A stretch of DNA of 64,000 nt from CAYNHQ01 sp964397255 (lineage in GTDB: Bacteria > Bdellovibrionota_G > JALEGL01 > DATDPG01). The stretch's first letter is position 1. Each line of letters starts with the position of its first letter. Positions 37,801-48,100 of the stretch are shown in pieces. The stretch lies in NCBI GenBank assembly GCA_964397255.1, contig CAYNHQ010000007.1, positions 115,781-179,780 on the forward strand. Direction: 5' to 3'. The position numbers were made by a program, and so were the translations under genes. Under the pieces are notes generated by a model. That model saw only the letters and a program-made list of their open reading frames with translations. It ran no database searches and was not told the DNA's origin.

Positions 37801-38109
37801 TCACCACCAAATATTGACCGTATATTCCGCCGGTTTCCCTTTTCTTCCGGCTCCTATCGCAAACTGATCCAAGGCATACTGAGTAAGTTCTTGAATGGTC
37901 GTCATTCTTGGGACGATTCTCACCTGACTGGCTGAAAAAGACGCAACCCCCGAATTAGCTTCAACGACGGTTTTTACCTGGCTCATTTTCGCGAGGACCT
38001 CGCACTGAATCGATAGCGAGCTACTTTGATCTGAGCCTCGTCCCTCAAATATCGGAAAGACCATCAAAAGAAACCCAAACCAATGAGATAAATTTCGGCT
38101 CTTTTTCAT
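37801..38109 (-). CDS. Small exported protein of unknown function
   Basis: A 102-residue protein with a signal peptide (LSHWFGFLLMVFPIFEG) and a mature part of about 80 residues with one cysteine, SQVRIVPRMTTIQELTQYA and a C-terminal YTVNIWW. No family is recognised. It is convergent with ccmD, two bases apart. Confidence 0.5.
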   Translation of the reverse strand: MKKSRNLSHWFGFLLMVFPIFEGRGSDQSSSLSIQCEVLAKMSQVKTVVEANSGVASFSASQVRIVPRMTTIQELTQYALDQFAIGAGRKGKPAEYTVNIWW

Positions 38110-38219
38110 CCCGGAAATGCTTTTAGCAAGAGCCGGGCCCCAGGAAAACCCCTAAAAACTGGCCTCCGGATGCGTATGTAATTTTAGTTGCATTAAAAAT
38201 ATAAATATGATAATGTTAT

Positions 38220-38256
38220 TGAAACTAAAGGTATTTTTAATGGATCTTTAGTTTCA
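38220..38256. promoter_or_regulatory. 11-bp inverted repeat upstream of pilin gene
   Basis: The arms TGAAACTAAAG and CTTTAGTTTCA are perfectly complementary around a 15-base AT-rich loop. The site lies about 125 bases upstream of the pilin start, in a 270-base gap that also contains an AT-rich promoter-like stretch. It has no U-tract on either side, so it looks more like a regulator site or leader hairpin than a terminator. Function not shown. Confidence 0.45.
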
Positions 38257-38381
38257 CCTGGAAGCCACAGTCACTCTCCGCCAATCACATTCCACAAATC
38301 GTGGAGTTATCAGCGGAATCGGAACCAAGGGGAACTCGTAAGAGTTAATGGACGTAACATGCTAAGAAGGAGAACAAAGTC

Positions 38382-38915
38382 ATGCAATTAAAGAAGGTAG
38401 TAATTAGGTCTTTAGCGTTCATCGCGTTGGCGATGATCTTGAACTCGGACGCATTTGCCGGAACGGCCACATCCAACGTCGCTATTTCAGCGACGGTAAA
38501 TGCCAACTGCACCATCAGCACAACGACCAACGTGGCGTTTGGCGCGTACGATCCTTTAGTCACGAACGGATCGGGTGGCGTCGATCTAACGGCAAGTGGT
38601 GCCGTTTCCGTAGCCTGCACGAAGAACACGACGGCGAGCATCACGCTCGACCAAGGTCTTCATGCTACGGGTGGTTCAACCTGCACGGCGCCTGCGCGCC
38701 AGTTGAGCGACGGTACGGACAGCCTGGCGTATAGCCTTTGGCAAAACGTCGGCTTGACCACCGCATGGGGTTGTACGGCGGGAACCAATGACATGTCGTA
38801 CACTGCGGCAAACAAAAACGCCGTGAGTAAGACCATCTACGGAAAAATCACCAAGAACCAGGACGTAGAAAACGGAAGCTATACGGATACGGTTGTAGCG
38901 ACGATCACGTTCTAA
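38382..38915 (+). CDS. Spore-coat-U-type pilus subunit, probable major pilin
   Basis: The signal peptide (SLAFIALAMILNSDAFAG) is followed by a typical SCPU domain: ATVNANCTISTTTNVAFGAYDP at the N-terminus with the first cysteine, and YTDTVVATITF at the C-terminus. These proteins polymerise by donor-strand exchange in archaic-type chaperone-usher pili. A strong ribosome site AAGGAG lies 10 bases before ATG. A strong terminator follows the gene, so it can be expressed above the chaperone and usher. Confidence 0.88.
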   Translation: MQLKKVVIRSLAFIALAMILNSDAFAGTATSNVAISATVNANCTISTTTNVAFGAYDPLVTNGSGGVDLTASGAVSVACTKNTTASITLDQGLHATGGSTCTAPARQLSDGTDSLAYSLWQNVGLTTAWGCTAGTNDMSYTAANKNAVSKTIYGKITKNQDVENGSYTDTVVATITF

Positions 38916-38941
38916 CGGGTTCACGCAGCAATTGCTCAGAT

Positions 38942-38974
38942 GGGGCGGGGAAAAAATCCCCGCCCCTTTTTTTT
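38942..38974 (+). terminator. Intrinsic terminator after the pilin gene
   Basis: GGGGCGGGGA pairs perfectly with TCCCCGCCCC across a 5-base A loop, followed directly by eight T residues. It lies 26 bases after the pilin stop and before the chaperone gene. Partial readthrough would give excess subunit over assembly proteins. Confidence 0.93.
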
Positions 38975-39023
38975 GGCTCGAAGAAAAGTTGCGGGCCCTC
39001 CCCATCTACAGGTAAAAATAATT

Positions 39024-39767
39024 ATGCGTATCTTGTTCGTGATCGCTTGTTTTTGTTCGGCGATTTCCGCCTACGCATCTGATTTCACGGTTAGCCCCAT
39101 TCATCTTTATCTATCTCGCAAAAATTCCAGTGCCCTACTCACCGTTCACAATAGCGGCACGGAGGAGATCCGCCTTCAAGTTTCGGTCTTCGACTGGAGT
39201 GAAGGGTCTGACGGAAAATCGAATCTCAAACCGACACAAGACATCATTTTCTTCCCGGCTCTTCTGGTTTTAGGATCGGGGCAAGAGAGGAGAATTCGCC
39301 TCGGATCCTCGACGCCGGTGACCAATGTGGAAAAAACGTATCGAATCTTCGTGGAGGAAATGCCCCCTCCCAAAAAACCCAAAAAAGACAAAACGGAAGT
39401 CAACATCCGCGTCCTCACACGCATGGCCATTCCTATTTTTCTAACCCCGGAATCGAGTCAAGCGCTTCCAAAACTTGAAAACACTTCAGTTACGAAAAAG
39501 AAATTCGTATTTCAGTTGAAGAATGGCGGGAATGCTCATTTCTTGGCGCAAAAAGTGGTTGTGCGCGCTCTGTCCGATCCGCATCGGGTTCTATTCGAGA
39601 AAGAACTGCCGGCCTGGTATGTTCTAGCAGGGGGGCAACGCAACTATGAAGTGGATGTTCCGCCCTCGAATTGTGCCCAGATCCGGTCTTTTGCGATCTA
39701 TGTCCAAACTGAAACAGGTGGAGTCGATCAAAAGTTTGAAACACCTCAGGGAGCCTGTCTCTTGTAA
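39024..39767 (+). CDS. Periplasmic pilus chaperone (PapD-like)
   Basis: ATG 39024 gives a signal peptide (ILFVIACFCSAISAYAS). The mature protein has the immunoglobulin-like chaperone pattern: FTVSPIHLYLSRKNSSALLT, LLVLGSGQERRIRLGSST and YRIFVEEMPP, with a second beta domain after residue 145. It folds subunits and delivers them to the usher. The family of short-loop chaperones is expected with SCPU pilins. It overlaps the usher frame at its end. Confidence 0.9.
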   Translation: MRILFVIACFCSAISAYASDFTVSPIHLYLSRKNSSALLTVHNSGTEEIRLQVSVFDWSEGSDGKSNLKPTQDIIFFPALLVLGSGQERRIRLGSSTPVTNVEKTYRIFVEEMPPPKKPKKDKTEVNIRVLTRMAIPIFLTPESSQALPKLENTSVTKKKFVFQLKNGGNAHFLAQKVVVRALSDPHRVLFEKELPAWYVLAGGQRNYEVDVPPSNCAQIRSFAIYVQTETGGVDQKFETPQGACLL

Positions 39768-42093
39768 TTTCGTTTCGTGCGATGGAAAGAATATTTCCAT
39801 CGCTCGTTTTATTTTTTTCATCCTTTGCCTTTTATTTTCGGACTGGGCATGGGCAATTGATCAGAAAATTATTCTGGATTGGACTCTCAACGGTGTATCG
39901 CAGGGCGAGGCCGTGGCGCTTTACCGAGATCAAAGAGAGATCTTGATTCTTGATTCAGATATCGAAAAAGCCGGAGTTCATCTTCCGGAAGGCCGACATG
40001 AAGAGATTGGAGGGAAATCGTATTTCATTCTCTCCTCGGTCAAGGAAGGTCTCACCTATCGGGCCGATGTCGACAATTTCAAACTCGAGGTAACCGTAAA
40101 ACCCGAGTGGTTCGCCAGCAACAGTCTGAATTATGCCCTCAATGAGCGTCCGACTGGAATCCAGTATCGGAGAGATTCGAGTGCCTGGACCAATTACGCT
40201 TTGCGTCTGACGACAAAAGAGGACTTGGATGGGGCTTTCGAAACGGGAATTAGTTTGGGAGGCACGCTCCTTTTTAATCAGCTTCAGGTCACTCCCGAAC
40301 GAGAGGTGATTCGCGGATTGACGAATTTCACCGTTGATCAGCGGGAGGCCATGAGGCGGTGGATTTTGGGCGATCAATTGGCGTTTAGCGGGCAACTCGG
40401 GAGTAGCGTGGTGTTAGGGGGTGCGGGCTTTTCACGAGAATTCAGCCTGGATCCTTATTTCGTTCGGTTCCCCGGCACAGGAATTTCCGGTGTGTTTTTA
40501 AACCCCACCACGATCGACATCTATGTGAATAATTCTCTTCTTGCGCAGGAAAAACTTCCTCCGGGACCCTTTGAAATAAAGAATTTGCCTGTTCCTGTGG
40601 GTGCGGGAGGCACACGGATCGTCGCACGAGATATTTTTGGAAGGCAATACGAAATCACTTCCGCGTATTACATTTCATCAGGGCTCTTGTCGAAAGGGGT
40701 TACGGAGTACACTTACGAAGTCGGCAAACGAAGAGACAATCTGGGAATTCAGAATTGGGAATATGGCCCTCTCGGATTTTTAGGTTTGCATAGAATCGGT
40801 TTAAATGACTGGATCACGGGCGGATTACGCCTGGAAGGCACTTCGGATGTTTTGTCAGGGGGTCCCATCCTGACCACTCGTTTGGGAAAATTTGGAGAAT
40901 TCGAAACCTCCGTCGGGGTAAGCCACGATATCGATCATGGAGGTTTGGCGGGGCTTGCTGGATACAACTACATCAGCCAGAAGTTCGGAGGAGGATTCTC
41001 ATTTCGAGTGATGAGCGATCACTACGCCACCCTCGGGATTCGGGCAGTGGATGATCGCGCGATTCTTGATAGCAGCGCTGGTTTTGGTTTTCCCGTCGGC
41101 GGAAGAACCAGTCTAAGTTTGCTATATTCAGTTACCAATCAGAGGGATCGAGGGGGAACACAGAGGGCGGGAGCCACGACAAACATCATATTAGCGGACC
41201 ATTGGAACTTGTTTGTGACTTCCAGCCATACCTGGCAAACCATGATGGACAATTACACCGACGCCTTTGTCGGCCTAAACTATTCGTTTGGTGAAAATAC
41301 AAACATCTCATCCACCTATAATCTGCATGATTCTCAATCGACCGGGGGGTTAGAAATCAACAAGCCTCTGCCTCTGGGAGAAGGGTACGGTTATCGCGTG
41401 GTCGGAAATGTCGGTGCGACGGATTTGGCCGAGGCAAATCTCCAGTACCAGGGACCCTATGGGCTATACGAAGGCGATTACCAATACACGGCGGGTAACG
41501 GATTGGGAACGGTCCAGGCCTCGGGAGGACTGGTGCTGATGGGAGAAGGCAAGATTTTCCCGACGCGTCCTGTGCAGGATGCGTTTGCTTTAATCCGCGT
41601 GCCGGGGGTAGAAGGAGTGAAGGGGTATGTGAACAACCAGGTGGTGGGACACACCGACGCCGAAGGGGACCTTCTCATTCCATCTATGCTTTCCTACTAT
41701 GCGAACCGTCTCGGAATCGCGGATGAAGACATTCCGATCGGATACCGAATTGATGAAACAGAGTTGAAAATTGCTCCTCCCTATCGAGGAGGCGCGCTTG
41801 TGAATTTCCCCGTCATGAAAGTGAAAAATGTGACCGGAAAACTCCGCGTTATCGAGCATGGGCGAAGCGTGAACCCCGCATATGGGGAAATTAGAGTTCT
41901 AGTGAAAAAAGAAACCCTTTCTTCTCCGATCGGGAACGATGGCATTTTCTATTTCGAAAATCTTCAGGCGGGCGAATACAACGCGGAGATCGAGTACGAA
42001 GGAGGTATTTGTAAATTCATCCTCACGATTGCGGAGAATGACGAATCGATTCTCAATCTTGGCACCTTGACTTGCACGCTGACCCCTTCGTGA
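39700..42093 (+). CDS. Outer membrane pilus usher
   Basis: The usher is the outer-membrane pore that assembles and secretes the pilus. The N-terminal domain follows a hydrophobic export signal (FIFFILCLLFSDWAWAID). The barrel contains GISGVFLNPTTIDIYVNNSL and GPFEIKNLPVPVGAGGTRIVARD, both usher hallmarks. The plug and C-terminal domains follow with GYVNNQVVGHTDAEGDLLIP and NDGIFYFENLQAGEY. ATG 39700 overlaps the chaperone gene by 68 bases; TTG 39736 is an alternative start giving a shorter leader. Length about 797 residues is normal for this type. Confidence 0.9.
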   Translation: MSKLKQVESIKSLKHLREPVSCNFVSCDGKNISIARFIFFILCLLFSDWAWAIDQKIILDWTLNGVSQGEAVALYRDQREILILDSDIEKAGVHLPEGRHEEIGGKSYFILSSVKEGLTYRADVDNFKLEVTVKPEWFASNSLNYALNERPTGIQYRRDSSAWTNYALRLTTKEDLDGAFETGISLGGTLLFNQLQVTPEREVIRGLTNFTVDQREAMRRWILGDQLAFSGQLGSSVVLGGAGFSREFSLDPYFVRFPGTGISGVFLNPTTIDIYVNNSLLAQEKLPPGPFEIKNLPVPVGAGGTRIVARDIFGRQYEITSAYYISSGLLSKGVTEYTYEVGKRRDNLGIQNWEYGPLGFLGLHRIGLNDWITGGLRLEGTSDVLSGGPILTTRLGKFGEFETSVGVSHDIDHGGLAGLAGYNYISQKFGGGFSFRVMSDHYATLGIRAVDDRAILDSSAGFGFPVGGRTSLSLLYSVTNQRDRGGTQRAGATTNIILADHWNLFVTSSHTWQTMMDNYTDAFVGLNYSFGENTNISSTYNLHDSQSTGGLEINKPLPLGEGYGYRVVGNVGATDLAEANLQYQGPYGLYEGDYQYTAGNGLGTVQASGGLVLMGEGKIFPTRPVQDAFALIRVPGVEGVKGYVNNQVVGHTDAEGDLLIPSMLSYYANRLGIADEDIPIGYRIDETELKIAPPYRGGALVNFPVMKVKNVTGKLRVIEHGRSVNPAYGEIRVLVKKETLSSPIGNDGIFYFENLQAGEYNAEIEYEGGICKFILTIAENDESILNLGTLTCTLTPS

Positions 42094-42098
42094 GCGAA

Positions 42099-42563
42099 CT
42101 AGAAATTGATCGTTGCGACAATCGTGTCGGCATAGGCGCCTGTACCAATATCTTGACTGGCGGGAGCGCGACCATAAACAGTTACGCTAACGTTTTGTCC
42201 ATTAGCAGGATTATTGATGGTGTAATGAACGGTTCCAGACGTTCCATCTCCCCAGATCGATGTATGCGCCGAATCAAGATAGAGGTTGTAATTCAATTGT
42301 TGTGCACCGTTGAGCATGTATCGAGGACTGAAAGAGGGCGCGCTTCCTCTGCTTAAATCTATCGAAACAGCTCCCGCGCTTCCCGTGCAACGATACGTGA
42401 GCGTTCCGGTTGAGTCGTTGGGGGTTGCGGTGAAAACGTCGTACGTGCCAAAATTCACGCCAACCACGGTCCGCCAGGAGCAACTGGCCGCCGCATAGGC
42501 CGAGGAGAGACCGCCTAAGAAAGCAATGCTTACGCTAATAAAAAGATAGATCCGATTCGCCAT
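42099..42563 (-). CDS. Spore-coat-U-type subunit, probable minor pilin
   Basis: The 154-residue protein has a signal peptide (LFISVSIAFLGGLSSAYAA) and the SCPU domain: VVGVNFGTYDVFTATP, LTYRCTGSAG and the C-terminal YADTIVATINF nearly identical to that of the major subunit. It lies on the opposite strand, convergent with the usher at a 5-base gap, so it is regulated separately. It may be the tip or an alternative subunit. Confidence 0.82.
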   Translation of the reverse strand: MANRIYLFISVSIAFLGGLSSAYAAASCSWRTVVGVNFGTYDVFTATPNDSTGTLTYRCTGSAGAVSIDLSRGSAPSFSPRYMLNGAQQLNYNLYLDSAHTSIWGDGTSGTVHYTINNPANGQNVSVTVYGRAPASQDIGTGAYADTIVATINF

Positions 42564-42631
42564 CAGAGCGAAATCTCTACAAGAGATAGAATCTTGTCAA
42601 CGCTTCGATTCGTGAGACTTGATGGCTGGGA

Positions 42632-42913
42632 TTAGAAAAGTTCGAATGTAAATGAGGCCATCGCACCGGGCGAAAAATGTTCGCTCATCGCAAACCCGCA
42701 ACCCAGCTTTACGTTGCCGCTGGGCAATCTAAAGTGGCTGAACAATTCCAACGACGTACCGAACAGCCAATATGAATTCGTCCCCACGAAAAAAGAAGGT
42801 CGGGCCTGCTTTGTCGGAGCGGGGCTAATCAAAGCGATTAGGGTTTCTGCAGGAGAAGTAAGGGGAGCCAGAAGTATGAAAATGAATAGGAATTTTTGAA
42901 CCATCCCTCGCAC
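42632..42913 (-). CDS. Small exported protein, possible outer-membrane strand protein
   Basis: The 93-residue protein has a signal peptide (FLFIFILLAPLTSPAE). It ends with alternating hydrophobic residues and a C-terminal phenylalanine (GAMASFTFELF), as in outer-membrane beta-barrel ends. It is far too short for a full barrel. No family is recognised. It follows the minor pilin upstream in the same direction. Confidence 0.5.
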   Translation of the reverse strand: MRGMVQKFLFIFILLAPLTSPAETLIALISPAPTKQARPSFFVGTNSYWLFGTSLELFSHFRLPSGNVKLGCGFAMSEHFSPGAMASFTFELF

Positions 42914-43020
42914 GAAAAGAGGAACTGCACGTTCAATGCCCTGCGCTAGTAATTTAATTCATTGAAATTGCTTAGCTATTTTGTGCCGTTTTGCCGAAAA
43001 TTTGCCCATTGGGACATGAG

Positions 43021-44088
43021 CTATGAAGCCATTGGCGAAACTGTGCAAAAAGGTGGACCCGAAAGCGTTTTTCCAATTTGCCAGTGCTCTACTCCTAAGT
43101 CGGAAAGACGCCGGGAAAGCCCTTTGGCTTCCTTCTCCTGAATGAAAATCGCCAGCCCCCCTGAAGTTTGTGGATCAAAAAGAATGAGTTGGTCTTCACG
43201 CATGATGGAAGAATGAAATGACATCTCTCCAAAAGCCGACTGTTCATTCGAAAGAGTCACGCCTGTTTTGATTCCCTTTTTTGAAAGCTCACGAACGGGG
43301 TCAAAAATCGGAATGGAAGACCAGTCCAATTCAATGGAAACTTGGCTCGCGCGCGCCACTTCAAGAAGATGAACCACCAAACCAAACCCGGTGATATCGG
43401 TGGCCGCGTCCGCTCCAGATTCCACCATTGCTTCCGCGGCCGAAGAATTCAAAGTAGTCATTGCACGAACGGCTGGCTGTAACACCTCCGTCCCGATTTC
43501 TCCCTTTTTGAACGCCGTCGTTAGTATTCCTGTACCGATCGGCTTTGTGAGATAAATCAAATTCCCTGCTTTCGCCCCTCGATTCGGTTTGATGTCTTTC
43601 GGATGAATCGTTCCAGTGACCGCGAGGCCATATTTTAATTCTTTGTCGCGAACCGTATGTCCTCCCACAAGAGAGGCCTTGGCCTCGATGATTTTAGATA
43701 ACCCTCCTTCCAAGATCGCGCGCAAATGTTCCTGTTCAATCCCTTCGCTCGGGAAGCAACAGAGATTGAGCGCCGTCAAAGGTTTTCCCCCCATGGCATA
43801 AACGTCGCTCAGCGCGTTCGTCGCGGCAATTTGGCCGAACGTGAAAGGATCGTCGACAATCGGCGTAATGAAATCAGCGGTTTGAACGATCGCCACATCC
43901 TCGCGCAGCGCATAAACGGCCGCGTCGTCGTCGGCATCGAAGCCAACAAGAAGATTGGAATTCGCCGGTTGCCGAAGGGAGGCAACCATGTCGTGTAAGT
44001 CCACCGGACTCAGTTTAGCGGCTCAACCACTGGTGGTAACTTTGGCCGTTAACCGAGCGTGCGGACCCTGGTCATTTCGCTCACTCAT
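43021..44088 (-). CDS. selD: Selenide, water dikinase with in-frame UGA selenocysteine
   Basis: SelD makes selenophosphate from selenide and ATP for selenocysteine and selenouridine synthesis. The true start is ATG 44088, giving MSERNDQGPHARLTAKV, then TTSG, UGA at 44025-44023 and AAKLSP. This matches the SelD active-site motif in which the residue before AxK is Cys or Sec (GUAAK), so the UGA is codon 22 and encodes selenocysteine. The catalytic lysine is Lys 25. Downstream are the ATP/Mg segment VGFDADDDAAVYA, GGKPLTALNLCCFP and GGHTVRDKELKYGLAVTG. The total of 355 residues is normal. A hairpin with GGU loop follows the UGA at SECIS distance. Reading from GTG 44004 would wrongly remove the active site. 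Confidence 0.94.
43996..44012 (-). promoter_or_regulatory. Bacterial SECIS hairpin in selD
   Basis: Starting 10 bases after the UGA, TGAGTCC pairs with GGACTTA (seven pairs including one G-T) around the triloop GGT. Bacterial SECIS elements sit inside the coding region at this distance, with a GU in a small apical loop that SelB recognises. The fold is visible in sequence; SelB binding is inferred. Confidence 0.82.
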
Positions 44089-44157
44089 CGCCGGCATCCT
44101 ATCAGATTTATTGGAGCTTTCGCTTTTTCGGTAACAACGTAGAATGGTAGGTTTGTG

Positions 44158-45141
44158 ATGCTTGAGGATCGCTTTCGACGACGAATCGACTACGTTCGGA
44201 TTTCCATCACCGATCGATGCAATTTTCGCTGTATCTATTGTATGCCGGAAGTAGGAGTTCCCTTCCAACCTAAGAGTGAAATTCTATCCTTCGAAGAAAT
44301 TGTTCGCCTCGGCGGAATCTTCCATTCGCTTGGTGTAACGAAGTTTCGCCTGACCGGAGGAGAACCTCTCACCCGCAGAGATACCGTGAAGCTGGTGAAA
44401 ATGATGAAAGAGATCGGAAATGTTCAAATTTATATCACGACAAACGGCTATTTTTTGAAAGAGTTGGCCCAACCATTGCGCGACGCAGGACTGGCTGGAC
44501 TTAATGTCAGCCTCGATACTCTCCGAGTGGAGCGGCTTTTGACCATTTCACGACGACATTATTTCCCGCAAATTTGGGCCGGAATTGAGGAAGCCCTTCG
44601 TGTGGGTTTTTCGCCGCTGAAAATCAACACAGTCCTCATGCGCAGCATCAATGACGACGAGATCGAGGATTTCGCCGAATGGACACGCGACACCCCTGTG
44701 ACGGTTCGATTCATCGAGTACATGCCTTACAAAGAAAATGCCTGGGAACTAAAAAAAGTCGTGCCCGGAAGGGAGGTCGCCGAGCGGCTTTCGAAGCGCT
44801 ATCCCAATGCTTCCTGGTTTGAGGCTCGCGAAAGTGGTGGCGTAGCGACATTGGTTCGAATTCCAGGGCATCAGGGCTCGATCGGATTTATTGATCCCAT
44901 GACGAATAAATTCTGTTCTAGCTGCAATCGCGTCCGTCTGACCTCAGATGGCCAGCTTCTTCTCTGTCTCTTTTCCGAAAAGGGAACCGACTTAAAAACC
45001 CTTCTTCGCAACGGAACCTCGGATCAAGAAATTGCGGATTTGGTCGAAGAGACCGTCTTTCATGAAAAGCCCTTCGCCAACGGCCTGCCCGATCCATCTT
45101 CCGTTCACGTTCCCCGCTTCATGGTGCAAATTGGTGGATAA
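44158..45141 (+). CDS. moaA: GTP 3',8-cyclase (molybdenum cofactor)
   Basis: MoaA is a radical SAM enzyme for the first step of molybdopterin synthesis. The N-terminal SAM cluster motif CNFRCIYC, the glycine-rich TGGEPL segment and the C-terminal cluster motif CSSCNRVR plus a downstream Cys (CX2CX13C) are all present, and the chain ends in the usual GG. The 66-base divergent gap with selD leaves room for shared promoters. The enzyme may supply a Mo/W enzyme such as formate dehydrogenase, often a selenoprotein; that link is speculation. Confidence 0.95.
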   Translation: MLEDRFRRRIDYVRISITDRCNFRCIYCMPEVGVPFQPKSEILSFEEIVRLGGIFHSLGVTKFRLTGGEPLTRRDTVKLVKMMKEIGNVQIYITTNGYFLKELAQPLRDAGLAGLNVSLDTLRVERLLTISRRHYFPQIWAGIEEALRVGFSPLKINTVLMRSINDDEIEDFAEWTRDTPVTVRFIEYMPYKENAWELKKVVPGREVAERLSKRYPNASWFEARESGGVATLVRIPGHQGSIGFIDPMTNKFCSSCNRVRLTSDGQLLLCLFSEKGTDLKTLLRNGTSDQEIADLVEETVFHEKPFANGLPDPSSVHVPRFMVQIGG

Positions 45142-48100
45142 GGTTTTTCTATCACTTTTGTTGCTTCCTTTTTCGGCCTTTGCGGCGCTGCGAGTGGCGA
45201 TTACGCCCATTACGGGCGATTCACGTTATCCACTGGCAATGTCGGGCCTGCGCCAAGTGCTGATGTCCGACCTCACACAGGCCGGACAGTTTGAAATTAT
45301 CGACGCACCTTCTATTTCCGGCGAAATCACCTCTGAACGAATCGCCGAATTGGGGGCGGGGTTAAAAGCGGATGTCGTCATAGTGGGCGAACTTTCCGAG
45401 GGATCCCCCAATTTTATTTTTCTCCTCCGAGCGTACAGCTCCGAATCGGGTTACAACGTCGGCAGTCGAGAATTAAACGGAACGTACGCAGAAATTAAGT
45501 TCCTTCAAGATCGCCTGCTCGGCGCCGCGCTCGAGCTGCTTCGTTCACAAGTCTCAAATCAACGAAAAGCCGAAATTACTGAAGGCCACACCAAGAAAGT
45601 GGGAGCTGTCGCCGCTCTGGGAGAAGCTGATGTCGCTCTTCAAGAACATCGCTATGTCGACGCCCTGGGAGGCCTTTCCAAATCGCGCGCGATGGATACA
45701 AAATTCAAAGCGGCACAAATTCAAATGGACCAGCGATCGAACGAAGTGATTTCAAAGCTGACCAACCCCGATGACATCGGAAAAGCCTATGCCTATATCG
45801 GTGACGCCACGCGAGCCATGGCACAATATGATCTGGCTCTCAAGAAGAACCCAAATGATATAAGCGCCCTCATCGGCAAGGGAGAACTCCTCCTAAAATT
45901 AGGAAATACGGCAGAGGCAATCGCACTCTTTCGAAAAGCAACGGCGCTTGAGCCTCAAAATCCCTATGCCGCGCTCGGGCTCGCCAAGGCTTTTCAACAA
46001 TCGGGGAACACCAAGGAATCCCTCGCGGCCTATGAAAAGGCCAAAGGTCTGGGTGTGACCGACCCGGAAGTCTATGAATCTCTCGGTACGTTGTACGCAT
46101 CGGCGAAAAACCCAAAACTCAGCGCCGAAGCCTTCCAAACGGCGGGAGCATTGTCCGAACGAAAGGCAGACTTGGAGCGAGCGCAAGCCGCATATGAATT
46201 GGCCAACAAATTTGCACCTACCGCTGCATCGCTGATGGCGCAGGCCGAGGTCCATATCTCTTCGGGAGATTTAGGTCTGGCGATCGTTTACCTTTCAAAA
46301 GCCGCTTCCGTCGATCCGACCAACAGTACTGTGCTTTCTCGACTGGGCTACGCCTACTATTTGAACCGTCAATTGGAAGATGCTCGGAAGAAATTTCAGC
46401 GCGCCTTTGAACTCAATCCGGCGAACTTTGAAGCCAATTTGTATCTCGGCGTACTCCTGATGGATGACCGCGATACGCAGCCAATGGCCATCAAACATTT
46501 TGAAACGGCCGTTCGTCTTCGTCCCAGTGACCATGATACAAATTTCCGTCTCGCCCACGCCTACATTCTAGTCGGAAAAGCGGGTGATGCGGTTTCATTA
46601 TTGGAAAAATTCGTGCGTGCGAATTCTCGCGACCCCAAAGCACACAAAGAACTCGGCGAGGCGTACGCGGCAGCTGAAGATTATGCCCGGGCTGAAGTCT
46701 CGTTTCTGCGAGCGATTGAACTTCAACCGGGATTTCGCGAAGCGCACGAATCGTTGGTTCGGATACTTGTCAAAACAAACCAACGGGATCGGGCTTTCGC
46801 GGAGATTGGAAAAATTTACGAAATAGATGCCGCCGAAAACCTCCTCGTCCGAAGCGGGAGGGAGCTTCTACTCCAACTCACCCCTGCTGAATTTCTCGAT
46901 GCCATGGAGCAGTTCCCCAAGAGGGTGATGGGAGAATTTTCGGAGGTTCCGATCAACCAGGTCGTGCTGGCGCATCTGATCCCGAACCAGAACCTGAAAA
47001 CTCTTCTTTACTACTACTTTTACCCCTACACGACAGATGAATCGGTGGTTCAAAGAGACCTTGAGATGGCTCTTTTCGTTAAATATCGTGTGATTTCGAA
47101 AACGATTTTGGGGACTAATCTTCTTGGCCGCTTTTCTCAAAATATTTTCGATCGGGATACGTCCGTTCGTCCCCTCGCTCTACAAAGTTCGCTCGATGGA
47201 ATTTTTGGATTTAAGATTGTTCGCGTTGCGCAAGATCACGAGCAAGTGAAATTGAGCGTCGGAATTTCTCTCTACTCGGTTCCCGACGGACGGCGATATG
47301 CGATCACGGATCCCGACCTCATTCCCAAAGTAACGTATCCGAAAAAATCGATTTTGGTCTTCAATAAAAAAATCTTTTTTTCATATTCGCTTGTTTTCCT
47401 CCTGTGCTTTGTGCCGTTCAGTTATTTTTCGGTGTATCGAGGTTGGGTTCGCGGAAGGGGTAACCTCCGCGTGATCATCAATTACGACCCTCGTTTGGAA
47501 AGTTTTTTGACGCTCAAACTCGCTACCAAGCAAGAAAAAGAGCGCGACCCCAAGCTTGTGATTGTCAAGGACAAGACTAAATACGAGAAACGAAAATACA
47601 AAGACCTCCTCCGGCAAAAAGGAGCTTGGGTCCGAAAGATGGTGGGGAAAAATACGCTTTTTGAAAAAGTCCCCGCTCGGGAATATTTTTGCTATCTCTA
47701 CGGCACGATTGAAGACGGCTCTTCTGTCGCAAAGACAACCGTCGGGAACTACTACATGGTGCAAAAAGTTCGGATCGACCGTGACAAAACCAATGAGATT
47801 GTCTTTCAACTCGAAAAAGAAGAGGCCTTTGTAACGATCTTTGTGCGCAAGGGCGACGAAGACGTGATCGGCGCTGAAATTCGAGTCGATGGATCGAAAG
47901 AGGTACTCTTCTCCCGCGGGGGACAGGGAGCCTTCACCTACTGTAAAAAGGGTGATCATCGCATTCTGGTCACCCATGGTGGACGCACCGTTGAACAGCG
48001 ATTCACCGTTTTTGAATTGGAAGATAAAATTATTAATGTCGACCTTCAGACCGCGGAGGAAGCGGAGGCCACCGCCGTTTCGGATCAGGGGCTGAGTAAA

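Noticed and set aside
38110..38381. c-di-GMP riboswitch upstream of the pilin gene
   Set aside because: The conserved class I pieces (GCAAA loop, CCGGUAGGUAGCGGGG-like part) are not present.
43021..44004. SelD read as a shorter gene starting at GTG 44004
   Set aside because: It lacks the active-site motif, which is encoded directly upstream across an in-frame UGA with a SECIS hairpin.
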